Below the pieces are notes generated by a model that was not told the DNA's origin, ran no database searches, and saw only the letters and a list, made by a program, of their open reading frames with translations. Positions 43,148 to 54,544 of a stretch of 64,000 nucleotides of DNA are shown in pieces. Origin of the DNA: Caenorhabditis remanei. Lineage: Eukaryota > Nematoda > Chromadorea > Rhabditida > Rhabditidae. The number at the start of each line of letters is the position of its first letter. The stretch's first letter is position 1. A program made the translations under genes and the position numbers. The stretch is taken from NCBI RefSeq assembly GCF_010183535.1, contig NC_071331.1, positions 22,630,001 to 22,694,000 on the forward strand, in the 5' to 3' direction.

Positions 43148-46100
43148 TTACGAGAAATCCATGTGGTAATGGCCGGAATTCGATTGTTGTGGATTGATTG
43201 GGTCTGGTGAGAAGCCTGATGCATCCCAATGGATATCTGGAGACATTTGTGAACTATGGAAATGTGGAGACGGATGGGCACCAGATGCCGACGAGATGAG
43301 TGGGTCGCCGTTCATCATTGGCTGCAAAATAGAAACATTTTATAAATACAAAAAAAACATTATAGAAGATTACAGTACCGCTCAAAAGTTTATTAAGTTT
43401 TGGTTTTTTTTTTCAGTTGAAAATGTCCAACTTTGAGGGCGTGTCATGGTGATACTTATTGTCCCATCAAGTAGATTTTTAATGTATCTTATAGATCAAA
43501 AGTAGATCTCCATTTTTATAGTTGACAACTTTTTTGTACGAACACTCCCTAGAGAGTTATAGTCATTTTAAGACGACAGCTCAAAAATCTCACTGGTCGA
43601 TTTAAGGGAGAAATAAGTTTGTCGATATGTAACTTGCCAGGGAGTGTCCGTACAAAAAAGTTGTCAACCACAAAAATGGAGTTTTATCTTTGGTCTGTTT
43701 GATCCTATAAAAAATTTGTTTGTGGAACAGTTGGTTTTACTATGACACACTCTCAAAGTTGCTCATTTTCCACTGAAAAAGGCAAAACTTAATATACTTT
43801 TTGAGCGGTATTGTACCTCGTTATTTTATGGTGTTGATGTAATCCAGAAATGAAATAGAAGTAAAAAAAACTGAATTCTACGTAAAATTTTGAGGTAGAA
43901 CATCTTTTTTGTTAAGAATTCAAAGCATTGAGAAAAACTTTTTTTTTAAGTTTTGGGTTATCATGGTCGAAATTTTTTAGAAGGATTTTTCAGGATTTTG
44001 GGGGTTATGATGAGGTCCGGGAATGGAATAGACCAGAAAATTGGATTCTACGTAAAATTTTGAGGTAGATTGGTTTTTTGTGGAATTATTTGAAAATGTC
44101 AAATTTTTGAAAAATATCTTGGGCCCCAAAGTTGGAAATTTTTTTGGAGAATTTTTTTAATTTTTGAGGTTTTTGGGGTAAAAACAAGTGAAAAATGTGA
44201 TTTTTTTCTGATTGAAAAATCACAAAAAATATAAATGTTCAGCTTAAAAACTTTTAAAAACTGGTTTTTCAGTCAAATTTTTTCCTTCTCGATTTTTCAA
44301 AAAATTTTGGGTTTTTAGAGCTCGAAATTGTTTGAAATTTGAATTTTTGGGTTAAAAACTGCAAAAAACGCCAATTCCCACATCAAAAACACGCAAAAAC
44401 CACATTTTTCATGCCTAAAACTCAGAAAAAGCGTACGGGGACTAATTTTGGACTTCTAGGCCATCAAAAAACTCCAAAAAATTCTTAGAAACTGCAAAAA
44501 TCTGCATAAACCACATGCGTTAGGTCAGAAATCCTAAACGTTCAAATTTTCAGAAAATTCTCCATGGAGCACATTTTCACATCACAAAAATTCAAAAAAA
44601 AACGTAAAAATTTTTTGGTACGACGCTCCGAAATTCCGCTTCGAAATTTTACGATTTTAGCCGATTTTAGCCGATTTTAAGCAGTTTTCTTCTGAATTCT
44701 CAATAGAGCGCGTTTTGCACAGCACTCATATTTAGAAATTGAGTAAAATTTCAATTAGTACGATGCTCCGAAATTCCGCTTTAGAAAATCTACCGATTTT
44801 AGCCGATTTCAGCCGATTTTAGGCGGTTTTTTTCTCAAACTTTCAAATTTTTCAAGTTTTTTTTCTCAAATTCTCATTAGAGCGCACATACAAACACCAC
44901 TCTCATGCTCAATACACGAAGTCTCACACATACATTGAGATCGTCCATCATGAGGTCGGAGAAGGCGTTGCCATTGCCGGCGCCTGGAAGTTTCCATGTA
45001 GTCGTGCCGCTCGTTCCTAGAATTCACAAATTGGCTCCAGAAAGCCACGTGCAAATGTATGCGGGTGTATTGGCTCACTGTAATCTGGCGGACTAGCCGA
45101 ACCGACGGAAAAGAAGCTGTCCGACGGCGCCGAGTTGTTCATGAATGAGCGTGAGTCGTTTGGAGATGTGATTTGCATTGCTGCGGTGTTGTTCGTCACT
45201 TCTGACAAGAATCCCGAGGTGGACTGTAATTTAAGAGGAGATACGCACAATTTCAGAAAATAATTTTTTTTGAAAATTTTGAAATATCCGTTTCCCTTGC
45301 AATTTCCAGTCAAAATAAAACCGAAAATTGGTTTTTTTTGCCAAAAATTAAGTCTAGAACATCAGTTTCGATTGGTGGCCGAACTTTTCAACCGGTGGCC
45401 TAGAAAACGCAAAAGCTCGGCCATCACCAAAATTTTCGTTTTTTGATGGCTTTTAGGCTAGTTTTTGCTGAATTTTTCGAATTTCTGGTTCGGAAATTGT
45501 AAAAATCGCATTTTCAAGTGGAAAAATTAAATTTGGAAAGTTAAAAAAAATTTTTTTTTTGAAAGTTTTCAAAACTTCAATTTATTTATTTCCCTTTCAA
45601 TTTCCTGTCAAAATAACACCGAAAATCGGTTTTATCGCAAAAATTCAGGTTTAGAACATCTGAAAATCATGTAAAACGCTCCGTGGCCGAACTTTTCAAG
45701 CGGTGGCCTAGAAATCGCAAAAACTCGGCCACCACCAAAATTTTCGTTTTTTGATGGTTTTCTGGGTAATTTTTGTTGAATTTGTTGAATTTTTAGGTTA
45801 AAAATCGTAAAAACTCCAGTTTCAAGTAGAAAAATCAAAAAATTTTTACAGTTATTTCAACAGTTTTTTTTTCAACTAAAAAAAATTTCTTTAAAATTTC
45901 ACAAAACCGGAAAGAATGTCAAAACAACATAGAAACCAAACACAAAATCATTCATAAATGTGAAAAATCTAACTACGCGGACTAAGTTTGGATTTCTAGG
46001 CCACCATGTGAAAAAGTTAGGCCATGAGCGGGTTTTAGTGGTTTTGAAGGGTTTTGAAGCATTTTTTGAGGTTTTTAAGGTTTTGGTTGGTTAGAACTCA

Positions 46101-49100
46101 AAAAATTAAACTAATAAAGTGGTTTTTTGAAAAATTTGGGTTTCTAGGCCACCAGGTGGAAAGTTAGGCCACCGGTGGTTTTTGGTGATTTTTGGTGGTT
46201 TTTGAGTGGTTTTTGATGGTTTTTAAAAGGATTTTTTTGGTTTTTACCGTTAAAAAAAACAAATAGCGTTTATTTGTCAAAAAAATGTCTAAAAAGTAGA
46301 ATAGAAGAAAAAAAATTTTAAGTTCAAAAAAAAAAAAAATTTTGAAAAAAAATTTTTTCGGTTTTTTTTTGCGGAAACTCACCACAAACGATCCGGTTGG
46401 TGTGTGGTTTGGTGGTGACTCGTCGATTTCCTGCTTAATTGGTCTCTCGATAAATTTTGGGATGGGCGGGAGGTGGGATGGTGGCACTTGAACACCCTGT
46501 CTGGCCAACATGTCCTCCAACTCTTTCACTCGGTCCGCATATTTCTGTGCCGTGTTCTCAAGACTCTTATGATGTTGTTGATGTTTCAGAGCGTGTTCTC
46601 TATCTTTTTGAAGGACTCTGATGTAGTCGCAAGACGCCTTGAGAATCGTGCCCTTGTTCAGTTTCATGTCTCTGCAAAGAATTCTGTATTTCGGGTGGGA
46701 AATCCAGTTTTTGAATGAATTCTGAGCAAAAAATCCGTTTAAAACACTTAAAACTACCCTAGACCGCATTTTAAGCCAATTTTGAAGAGAAAAAATTTTG
46801 ATCAAAATTTCAAAAAAAAATTTTTTTTCAATTTTTAAAATTTTTTTCAAAACTTCAAAACATCCCTTTCCCTTGCAATTTTTGTCAAAACAAATCAGAA
46901 AATCAATTTTCTCATCAAAATTCAGTTCTAGAACATCAATTTCGATTGGTGGCCGAACTTTTCAACCGGTGGCCTAGAAAACGCAAAAACTCGGCCACCA
47001 CCAAAATTTTAGTTTTTTAATGGTTATCGGACTAGTTTTTTCTGAATTTTCAGAATTTCTAAATTAGAAGTCGTGAAAATCTCATTTTCAAGTCGAAAAA
47101 TTGAAATTAGTGTAAAACTTTTAAAAAATTTTTTTCAAATTTTCAAATGTTTTCCCTTAACTACAGTATTCCCTCTAAGGCTACCGTAACCTCCTAAAAA
47201 CTCACTCAGATGTATTTTTTGGCAACATTTGTCCCAATTCCTTGATTCTGTCGTTTATGTTGTATCGTCGGCGGCGTTCAACTGCAAATTTTTCATTTTC
47301 AAAAAAATTCTGAAAATTTTGAAAAAAAAATATGTCTGTGTCTCCGAATATCTGGATCTTCACATTACGGATGTCCAAATGTCTAAAAACCCCGAAAAAA
47401 CGGAGTCTGGCGCACCTTAGACGCGTTTTTTAAACATAAAAAACGTATATTTTCAAAACGCGTCAAAGTCGCGACAGCCAAGGTGTTCCAAAATTTTTAT
47501 GGGGGCGTCCGGATGTTCAGACACCCCACAACTACAAAAATCACAAAAAAAAACAAAAATTTTAAACTCTGGCGCACCGTTGACGCGTAAATTGGTGTGT
47601 ACCTTGAAACGCGTCAAAGGCGCGCCAGACTGGGGGATATTTGTTTTTTTCGAGTTTTTGTGTGTCTGGGGTGTCGTTAGACGCGTTTTCAAAACTCTCT
47701 AAAATTTGGGGCTTTTCAGATATCCTAAAAATGCCAAAAATTCAAAACAAATATTATCTGGCGTGCCTTTGGCGCGTTTGAGAGAGACGCAACTTTTCAG
47801 AGTCGCGCCAACGGCGCGCCAGGCATTTCAGTTGTGTTATTTTCAGATTGTTAGACACCCAGGGACCCAGGGACCTATGCGGTCTGTCTGTGTGTCTGTC
47901 TGTCCGGATGTCCATCTGTCTGTGTGTCTGTCTGTCCGGATGTCCAAAAATTCTTCTTTTCAGAGGTTTTCAGCCGTATTTCAGCCAAAAATGGACCGAT
48001 TTCAAAAATTCAAAAAAACTCACTCATATTGTGAATATCCTTCTTCCTCCGGTCCCTATAATAATCCTCTGGATCTCCATTACTTCCGCCACCGGAGCCT
48101 CCGCCACCGCCTCCGCCACCGCCAGCGCCTTGGCCACCGTTCGAAACGGCGCCAATCATCTTCTCAATGTCGATCGAACTTGTCGGCGCCGAACTTGAAA
48201 CAACCTAAAAAAAAGGAGAAATTTTGGAGAAGAAGAAGACGTCGAAAAATGAAGACGAATTCTGCCCCGAGAGATGAGAATCTAGTGGGGAACCGGTTTT
48301 TTTTTGAGAGAGAAATTTTTTTTTGGGTTGGTGTATCAATTTTAGAGGCGCATGGTCATCAGAAAATCACACTTTCTCTCTTTTTGGGATAGAAAACGAT
48401 CAAAATATAATTGGGACAAAAAAAAATTTTAAAATTTTTTTTTCCAGAAAAATTTACTTTTTCAAAACTTCAAAATATCTTTTTCCCTTGCAATTTTCTG
48501 TCAAAACAAAGCAAAAAATCGATTTTCTCATCCAAATTCAGGTCTAGAACATCTAAAAATCATGAAAAACGCTCCGTGGCCGAACTTTCCGAGTGTTGGC
48601 CTAGAAAATGCAAAATCTCGGCCACCGCCAAATTTTTGGTTTTTTGACGATTTGCAGCCTAGTTTTTGCTAAATTTTCTGAAATTTCAGGTTCGAAATCG
48701 TGAAAATCTCATTTTCAAGTCGAAACATTGATATTTTAGCAGTTTTTTCAACATAAAAAAACGTATATTTTCAAAACGCGTCAAAGTCGCGCCAGCCAAG
48801 GTGTTCCAAAATTTTTATTGGGGTGTCCGGATGTCCAGACACTCACATCTTGAAAAACAACTTAATAATTCAAATATTTTCTGAATCTGGCGCACTTTTG
48901 ACGCGTTTTTTTTTTGGGGTGTACCCATAAAACGCGTCAAATGAAAATTTGTGGTTTTTGGGGGATTTTATACGCGGTTTTACAACTATCAAAACATTTT
49001 TGAAGTCACGGACTCCTCAGAGTGCCTAAAAGTGCAAAAATTCAAACTCATTGAAAAAATCCAGATTTCTGGCGTGTCTTTGGCGCGTTTTCAGACAAGA

Positions 49101-51978
49101 ACCCAAAAATTTAAAAATTTAAAAAAATGTTACGCTTTTCATCGTTAAAACATTTTGAAAGTTTGTTTTCTTTCAAAAATTTTAAATTCCAAAAACCTTC
49201 CGCCCTAATTGCCGGTTACCCAAAACCCCTTCCCCCCAAGCTCCGCCCCCTCCCCCTTAGTGGGCGTGGCCACCTACTCACCTGTCTAAAACTGTTGGAC
49301 ATAACACTCGGAATAGTGATTGGACTTCCAGAATGTCCTGATCCGGCTCGACTGCTTGCTCCAGGAATCGGGCGGGCCATTGACATTGTTTTCTCACCGC
49401 CAATCGTCATCTGAAGTCAAAAAAAAATTTTGAAAAAAAATTTTTTTTGAATTTTTTTGTTCAAAATAAAAAAAGTGGTTAACACTAGCAGAAAACAGAC
49501 ACAAAACAGTGTTAGGGGTATACTGTAGGTACTGTAGATTTCTAACTAACCGGTCGTGTGCCAGGTCTGCCACTGCGGTGCTGATCCTCCTCCTCCATAC
49601 CCATCAGCTCATCGATAATCAAGTCGTCGAGCTGGAAATCGGGAGACCGATGGTTTTGGAAGAACGTAGTGTGCTGTTGAGGGGTTACATTACGGGGGGC
49701 GTTAGATGGTGGCGGTTAGAATTTTCATTTTCTGGGCGAAAAAACGGCGAAAAACGGGTTTTTAAGTCGTTTTTAAGGTCCAAAAGTGGGGTTTTTAATG
49801 TCAAAAACTAGTTTTTCATGGAAAAATTACTTTTTCACACAAAAATTCTTGAAAAACGCAAAAATTTCACAAGACGTCGTGTGTCTTTAATCGTGTGGTA
49901 CTGTATCAAAAGTCTTCAAACGGATTATTGAATTGAAAACGTGAATTTTCCACTCAAGGAGAATCGAAAAAACCGTGCAAAACTCATTTTATGTCATTTT
50001 TTGTGTGAAACAAAGCAGAAAATCAATTTTCTCATCAAAATTCAGGTCTAGAACATCAATTTCAATTGGTGGCCGAACTTTATCACCGGTGGCCTAGAAA
50101 ACGCAAAAACTCGGCCACCACCAAAATTTTCGTTTTTTGATAGTTTCCACCTTAGTTTTTGCTAGATTTTTTGAAATTTCAGGTTAGAAATCGTGAAAAT
50201 CTCATTTTCGAGTCGAAAAATTGATATTTTAACAGTTTTTCCTACATAAAAAACGTATATTTTCAAAACGCGCCAAAGTTACCCCAGCCAAGGTGTTCCA
50301 AAATTTTTATTGGGGGTGTCCGCATGTCAGGACTCCCCACAACTACAAAAACAACAAGCAAGATAAAATTTTTTCTTAATCTGGCGCACCTTTGACGCGT
50401 TATTTGGGGTGTACCCTTGAAACGCGTCAAACGCGCGCCAGATTTTGTGAAAAGTTGTGGTTTTGGGTGTCTGGGATTGTTTTTAGGCGCGGTTTTATAA
50501 TTCTTCATTCTAGATGGAAAATCACTTTTTTCTTTCTAAAAATTAAAAAAAACAAATAAAAACGGTCCAAACTCGTTTTTTAAAGACGAAAACCTTCAAA
50601 ACAATTTTTTTCAAAATTTTCGAATTTGAATTACAGTAACCCTACCAACAATAGGTTAATATAAGAAAAAGCACAACTAATCGGACATCAATTAACACAA
50701 AAAGGGGAAAAATAGAAATTTTTAGTAGGTCAAACTCAAAAAAGGGGGTACTGTACCAACCTCTGATCCGAATACACTTCCACCGTGTCCACCGGGTGTC
50801 GGGCTTTCACCGAATCTGTGAATTTTGTCGCTTCCGTCGCTGGGTGGAGAACCGCGAGGCTGCAAATGTTATGATACGGATGAAAATTGGAAAAAATTGA
50901 AACTTTTTTTTTGAAAATTTTTTTGACGTTTTTGACTCCAAATCTGACAGAAAATGCGTTGTTTTTAGAGATTTTTCTTTTTTTGAGGGTTTTGAACCTT
51001 GTGCAGGTTTTAAACCAAACTCGTAAATTTCTGACACCAAGTACAGTTAAAAAACTCAAAAAACGAAAACTTTAAAAAAACATTTTAACGATTTTTGTGG
51101 ATCTTTTGAGACCCAGATCTTACAAACTGTAATCCGCAGAAATTTTAAATTTCGAGCTTTTCTTGGTAGTAGAAAACTTAAAATCATGAAAAAAACGGGG
51201 AAAAAATTTTGACCAAAAACTTTTTTTCTTAAAAGTTTTTTTTTTGGTAGACCCAAAATTTGACAGAATACGCGTTTTTTTTGTTGATTTTTAAGGTACG
51301 GCCAAACATAAGAATTTTAGAGATTTAAAAAGTTTTTTTTTATTTCCGTAAAAACTGGTCAAAAAATTTTTGTCCCTTGAAATTTTCCTCAAAAATTTTT
51401 TTTTCAGGGAAATTGTTTTAATCCAAAATCTGACACTTTTTGGCTTGTTTTTTCATTTTTCTCTAATTTTTGGGGTTTTTCAGAACGGTTTTCTTGAGTA
51501 CGGTTGAGTACGGTCCTTGAAAAATTGGAATAAAAAATTTGAAAAAAAAAAAATTTTTTGGACCCAAAATTTTTTGTCAAATTTCTTAGAATTTTTTGCC
51601 TTTAAACATTAAAATCTGATACATTATGACAAATGTTTTCAATTTTTCGATTCTTTTCGACTTTCTCGACCGAACCTGTCGACTCCTGACCGAGTACGGT
51701 CCATTTGGTCTTTTCTGCATTTTGGCTGACGGTGGTGAGGGGGACTTGCTACTCGAGTTACTATCAGATCTCATAGATTCAACATAAGAGAATAGTCTTC
51801 TGTCATCTGCCGACGGGGACCATCTAGGATTAGTTGGTGCCGACACAAGACGTCTTCTGGATGGAAGAGCACGTTGACGTTGGCTGTTGGCAGAAGACAT
51901 TGGACGACCGACTAGAGAAGCGAGTGTCTCATTCGAAATGTCATTACGGAGGTGATGATGATCGTCGTCATCTGCCAT
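43148..51978 (-). CDS. hlh-30: HLH-30, bHLH-leucine-zipper transcription factor (TFEB/MITF orthologue), 508 residues
   Basis: Exons 51978-51676, 50859-50761, 49631-49551, 49410-49282, 48204-48024, 47281-47206, 46671-46383, 45223-45079, 44983-44934 and 43321-43148 join in frame to 509 codons including the stop. The basic region and helix-loop-helix (from about residue 254) read [20 protein letters not shown] and [20 protein letters not shown], diagnostic of the MiT/TFE family; E and the paired R residues of ERRRR are the DNA contacts. A leucine-zipper-like segment follows ([12 protein letters not shown]). [15 protein letters not shown] (about 135-149) matches the acidic activation motif of TFEB. 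A run of eight glycines precedes the basic region. Family role: binds E-boxes/CLEAR sites, drives lysosome, autophagy and lipid genes, and is held in the cytoplasm by TOR. The first exon follows an acceptor-like CAACTTCAG (52014-52006), suitable for SL1 trans-splicing; other promoters and first exons are possible. Introns are full of repeats. Confidence 0.9.
43373..43813. mobile_element. 441-bp Tc1/mariner-type MITE in the last hlh-30 intron
   Basis: Begins CAGTACCGCTCAAAAGTTTA and ends CTTTTTGAGCGGTATTG, flanked by TA. The interior matches the element at 37291-37725 (for example ACACTCCCTAGAGAGTTATA and GGGAGTGTCCGTACAAAAAA). The outermost 15 bp differ between the two copies while the inner parts agree. 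Confidence 0.85.
45360..46235. repeat. GTGGCC repeats in an hlh-30 intron (45224-46382)
   Basis: Short-form units at 45370-45430 and 45680-45740 in one direction, and long-form units at 45990-46025 and 46135-46170 in the other. Same inverted arrangement as in the last intron of the giant gene. Confidence 0.7.
46935..47005. repeat. GTGGCC short-form unit in an hlh-30 intron (46672-47205)
   Basis: GGTGGCCGAACTTTTCAACC, GGTGGCCTAGAAAACGC and CTCGGCCACCACCAAAAT, the standard unit. Confidence 0.75.
47400..47850. repeat. CTGGCGCACC / AACGCGTCAAA repeat in hlh-30 intron 5
   Basis: Two tandem units of about 170 bp with the words TTCAAAACGCGTCAAAGTCG, CCAAGGTGTTCCAAAATTTT, GGATGTTCAGACACCCC, TCTGGCGCACC and GACGCGT, followed by a diverged third unit with GGCGCGCC. 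GTCTGTGTGTCTGTCTGTCC runs follow at 47881-47940. Confidence 0.75.
48560..49110. repeat. GTGGCC unit plus CTGGCGCAC repeat in hlh-30 intron 4
   Basis: A decayed short-form unit (48575-48640) is followed by ACGTATATTTTCAAAACGCG and the CTGGCGCAC unit (48755-49095). The order GTGGCC unit then GCGCC unit is repeated exactly at 50065-50490 and in reverse at 52210-52400, so they move as one larger element of about 500 bp. Confidence 0.7.
50065..50490. repeat. GTGGCC unit plus CTGGCGCACC repeat in hlh-30 intron 2
   Basis: Same composite as at 48560-49110, better preserved: CGGCCACCACCAAAATTTTC, ATTTTCAAAACGCGCCAAAG, AAGGTGTTCCAAAATTTTTA and TCTGGCGCACCTTTGACGCG. Confidence 0.75.
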
Positions 51979-52209
51979 TTTTTCAGAATTTTCTCCCAAG
52001 TATTCTGAAGTTGTCGTCGGGAAATTGTTGGAGTGGTGGTGGTGCTGAAGAGAGAAATGGAAAAATGAATAGAGAGCGACGAGGCGAGAAGAAGATGAAG
52101 AAAGTGACCAAAGTACAACTGACAAATAATTTTTTAAAAAAGAATGAAAATTTTGTTGATAGATAGATAATTGACATTTTTTTGATATTTTCGAAAACAA
52201 AAGTTTTTG

Positions 52210-52450
52210 CCTAAAAAATGCGTCTACGGCGCGCCAGATTTAGAAATTTTTTTAAATGTTTTGTTGTTTTTGTAGTTGTGAGTGTCTGGACATCCGGACA
52301 CCTTAATAAAAACTTTAGAACACCTTGCTGGCGCGACTTTGACGCGTTTTGAAAATTTACGTTTTTTATGTTGAAATAACTGCCCAAATATCAATTTTTC
52401 GACTTGAAAATGAGATTTTTACGATTTCCAACCTAGAAATTCAGATTTTA
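52210..52450. repeat. Reversed copy of the CTGGCGCACC repeat upstream of hlh-30
   Basis: Contains GGCGCGCCAGATTTAG, GTCTGGACATCCGGACACC, ACACCTTGCTGGCGCGACTT and TGACGCGTTTTGAAAAT, the reverse complement of the units at 47400-50490. Confidence 0.75.
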
Positions 52451-52459
52451 AGTGGTTTT

Positions 52460-54000
52460 TCGAAGATAGCAGTAAAACTCATTTTGTGGCCAAAAAATGA
52501 GAAAATGTGAAAAATGTTCTGATAATTGAAAAATAAATCGTGATATAGGAAAAAGCGAGTGAAAATACCTATTTTTGTTCAGATTTTTACGTTTTCTAGC
52601 AGTTTTTACACTGAAAAACTCAAATAATTCAAAAAATAAAAATTCCCGTCAAGACCCGATGCACCATGCGCATTTAAGGGTGGGAGTACAGTAGTGGTCC
52701 AGATTTTTTAAGGATTTTAACGGTTTTGAGGGTTTTTCGACGTTCTAACGGTAAGAAATAGCAAGAAAACTGATTTTGTGACCCAAAAAGTGTGAAAAAA
52801 GCAAAAAAAAGTAAACATTTTCACAAAATTTTTCGTTGGATTTTTTTTCAATTTTCGCAGTTTTATACTGTATTAAGCGTTTTAATTAACAGAAACGCTT
52901 ATTTTTTACCCACAGATAGCTAAGAATCCAAAAATAGATATCTGATGGACATATGTGTCAATGAGGGAGGGATAGGGGTAATTAAGGGGGATACACGCAT
53001 GACCCATAATTTTTTGCTCATTACTACTGTAATGCGGGAACAGGAATTTTTGGTAGAGGAGAAAAAGCAAAAAATTTTGGTGTCAAAATGAAGCAAATTG
53101 GCTAAAATTGAAAAAAGTTAGGCAATTTTTTCTTGAAAAACGCATTTTTAAGTCAAAAACCTTTAAAAATTAGTTTTCGCGTCGAGACCCGGCATATGGG
53201 TTTTTAAAGTTTTCAGATTGGATTTTTGGTGAAAAATCTATTTTTCATAACAAAATCGCAAAAAAAAAACCCAAAAAACCGTCCAAAAACGCACTTTTCA
53301 CATCGAAAACCTCAAAAAAAAGAGTTTTCGTGTCGAGACCCGGTAACATGCCCCTTTAAAGGGGGTACCCAGTCACAGTACCCCAAAAAAGTTTGTTATA
53401 AGTCTTATACTGTACCCCAAGGGCACCTTAATGCTTAAAATATGATTTTGAGCCTGTGCGCCTTTAAACCAAGTACAGTACCCCCCTTTTTTAAAGGCGC
53501 ATATAACTTTTTGGTTTACAAAAAAATCGAAATCAAAAGAAAACGAATTGACGTGTGTTGGGTTGTCATATTGTACCAAAAGCCATAAAAACGGGGCAAC
53601 ATCCTCAAATACAAACATTTGAGTTATACAACTAAAAAAACGCTGATGAACGGCCCAAAAATGCGTTTTTTTTTAAGCCAAAAACCTCAAAAAATGAGTC
53701 TTTAAAGTTTTCTGATTGGATTTTTGGTGAAAAATCTTTTTTTCTGGATAAGAATAACTAAAAACCCCAAAGAACAGGTGCAAAAACACATTTTTTATAT
53801 CGAAAACCCCAAAAAAAGGACTTTTCGCGTCAAGACCCGGCACATCCGCTATTAAAAGGGTACTCGACCTCTTACGAGTCTTATGAGTCTTATACTGTAC
53901 CACACAGACACTTAAAACCTGAGAAAAAACTTAAAAACCTGGACCTTTAAGCATATGCTCAAGACATTTTTAGTACAGTACCGCCCCCCTTTTTTTTAAA
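52460..54000. repeat. TCGAGACCCGG / TTTAAAGGCGCATA repeats upstream of hlh-30
   Basis: Diverged units of roughly 150-300 bp carry TCGCGTCGAGACCCGGCA or TCAAGACCCGATGCACC (52651, 53178, 53332, 53827), a GGGTACTCGACC- or GGTACCCAGTC-type middle, and CCCCCCTTTTTTAAAGGCGC (53483, 53984). No coding signal. Confidence 0.65.
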
Positions 54001-54179
54001 GGCGCATAGGCATATAAAAATCGAAATCAATAGAAAACGAATTGACGTGTGTGTGTGTCTATGTGTGTGTGTTGGGTTGGCAAAAAGCGATGGATGGGGA
54101 AAAGGAAAAAGAGACTCTCTCTCCGGGGTGTAGCGAGAGGAGAGAAGGGGGGCAAAAGATGCAACATGATGGAGGGGAC

Positions 54180-54335
54180 AGAAAAAGAGAATATGACGAG
54201 AAAATCGACTCTCTCTCTCTCTTTTCCCCACACTCTCTCACTGTCTCTCTACACGTCTGCGTCTCTTCTCTCTAACGGTCCCTCAGAGAGCGGAAGAGAG
54301 ACGAGAGACGCAGAGAAAAGAAAGAGAGAGTAACG
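54180..54335 (-). promoter_or_regulatory. Pyrimidine/purine island with inverted CTGCGTCTC motifs, possible hlh-30 promoter element
   Basis: A long CT run (54200-54250) leads to TCTGCGTCTCTTCTCTCT. About 25 bp later comes the reverse complement (AGAGAGACGAGAGACGCAGA). The two halves can fold into a stem. A further GACGCAGACGACGTC lies at 54450-54464. The island sits 2.2-2.4 kb before the hlh-30 start. Promoter function is inferred from composition and position only. Confidence 0.4.
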
Positions 54336-54544
54336 AACTTTTCAGCTGCTGCCATATGTATGTTACAAAGAATAGAAAAAAGATGGAAAAATGAGAAAAA
54401 GAAAAAGAAAATTCTGGAAGCTTCGTGTCAGAATGGTAATTACAAAGAGACGCAGACGACGTCTTCTACTTCTGAAGGCTCCGCCGCCACGAAGTGGATA
54501 AGCGATCAGAGATTAGAGATCAGAAACTGGCGGGAATGGGAAAA

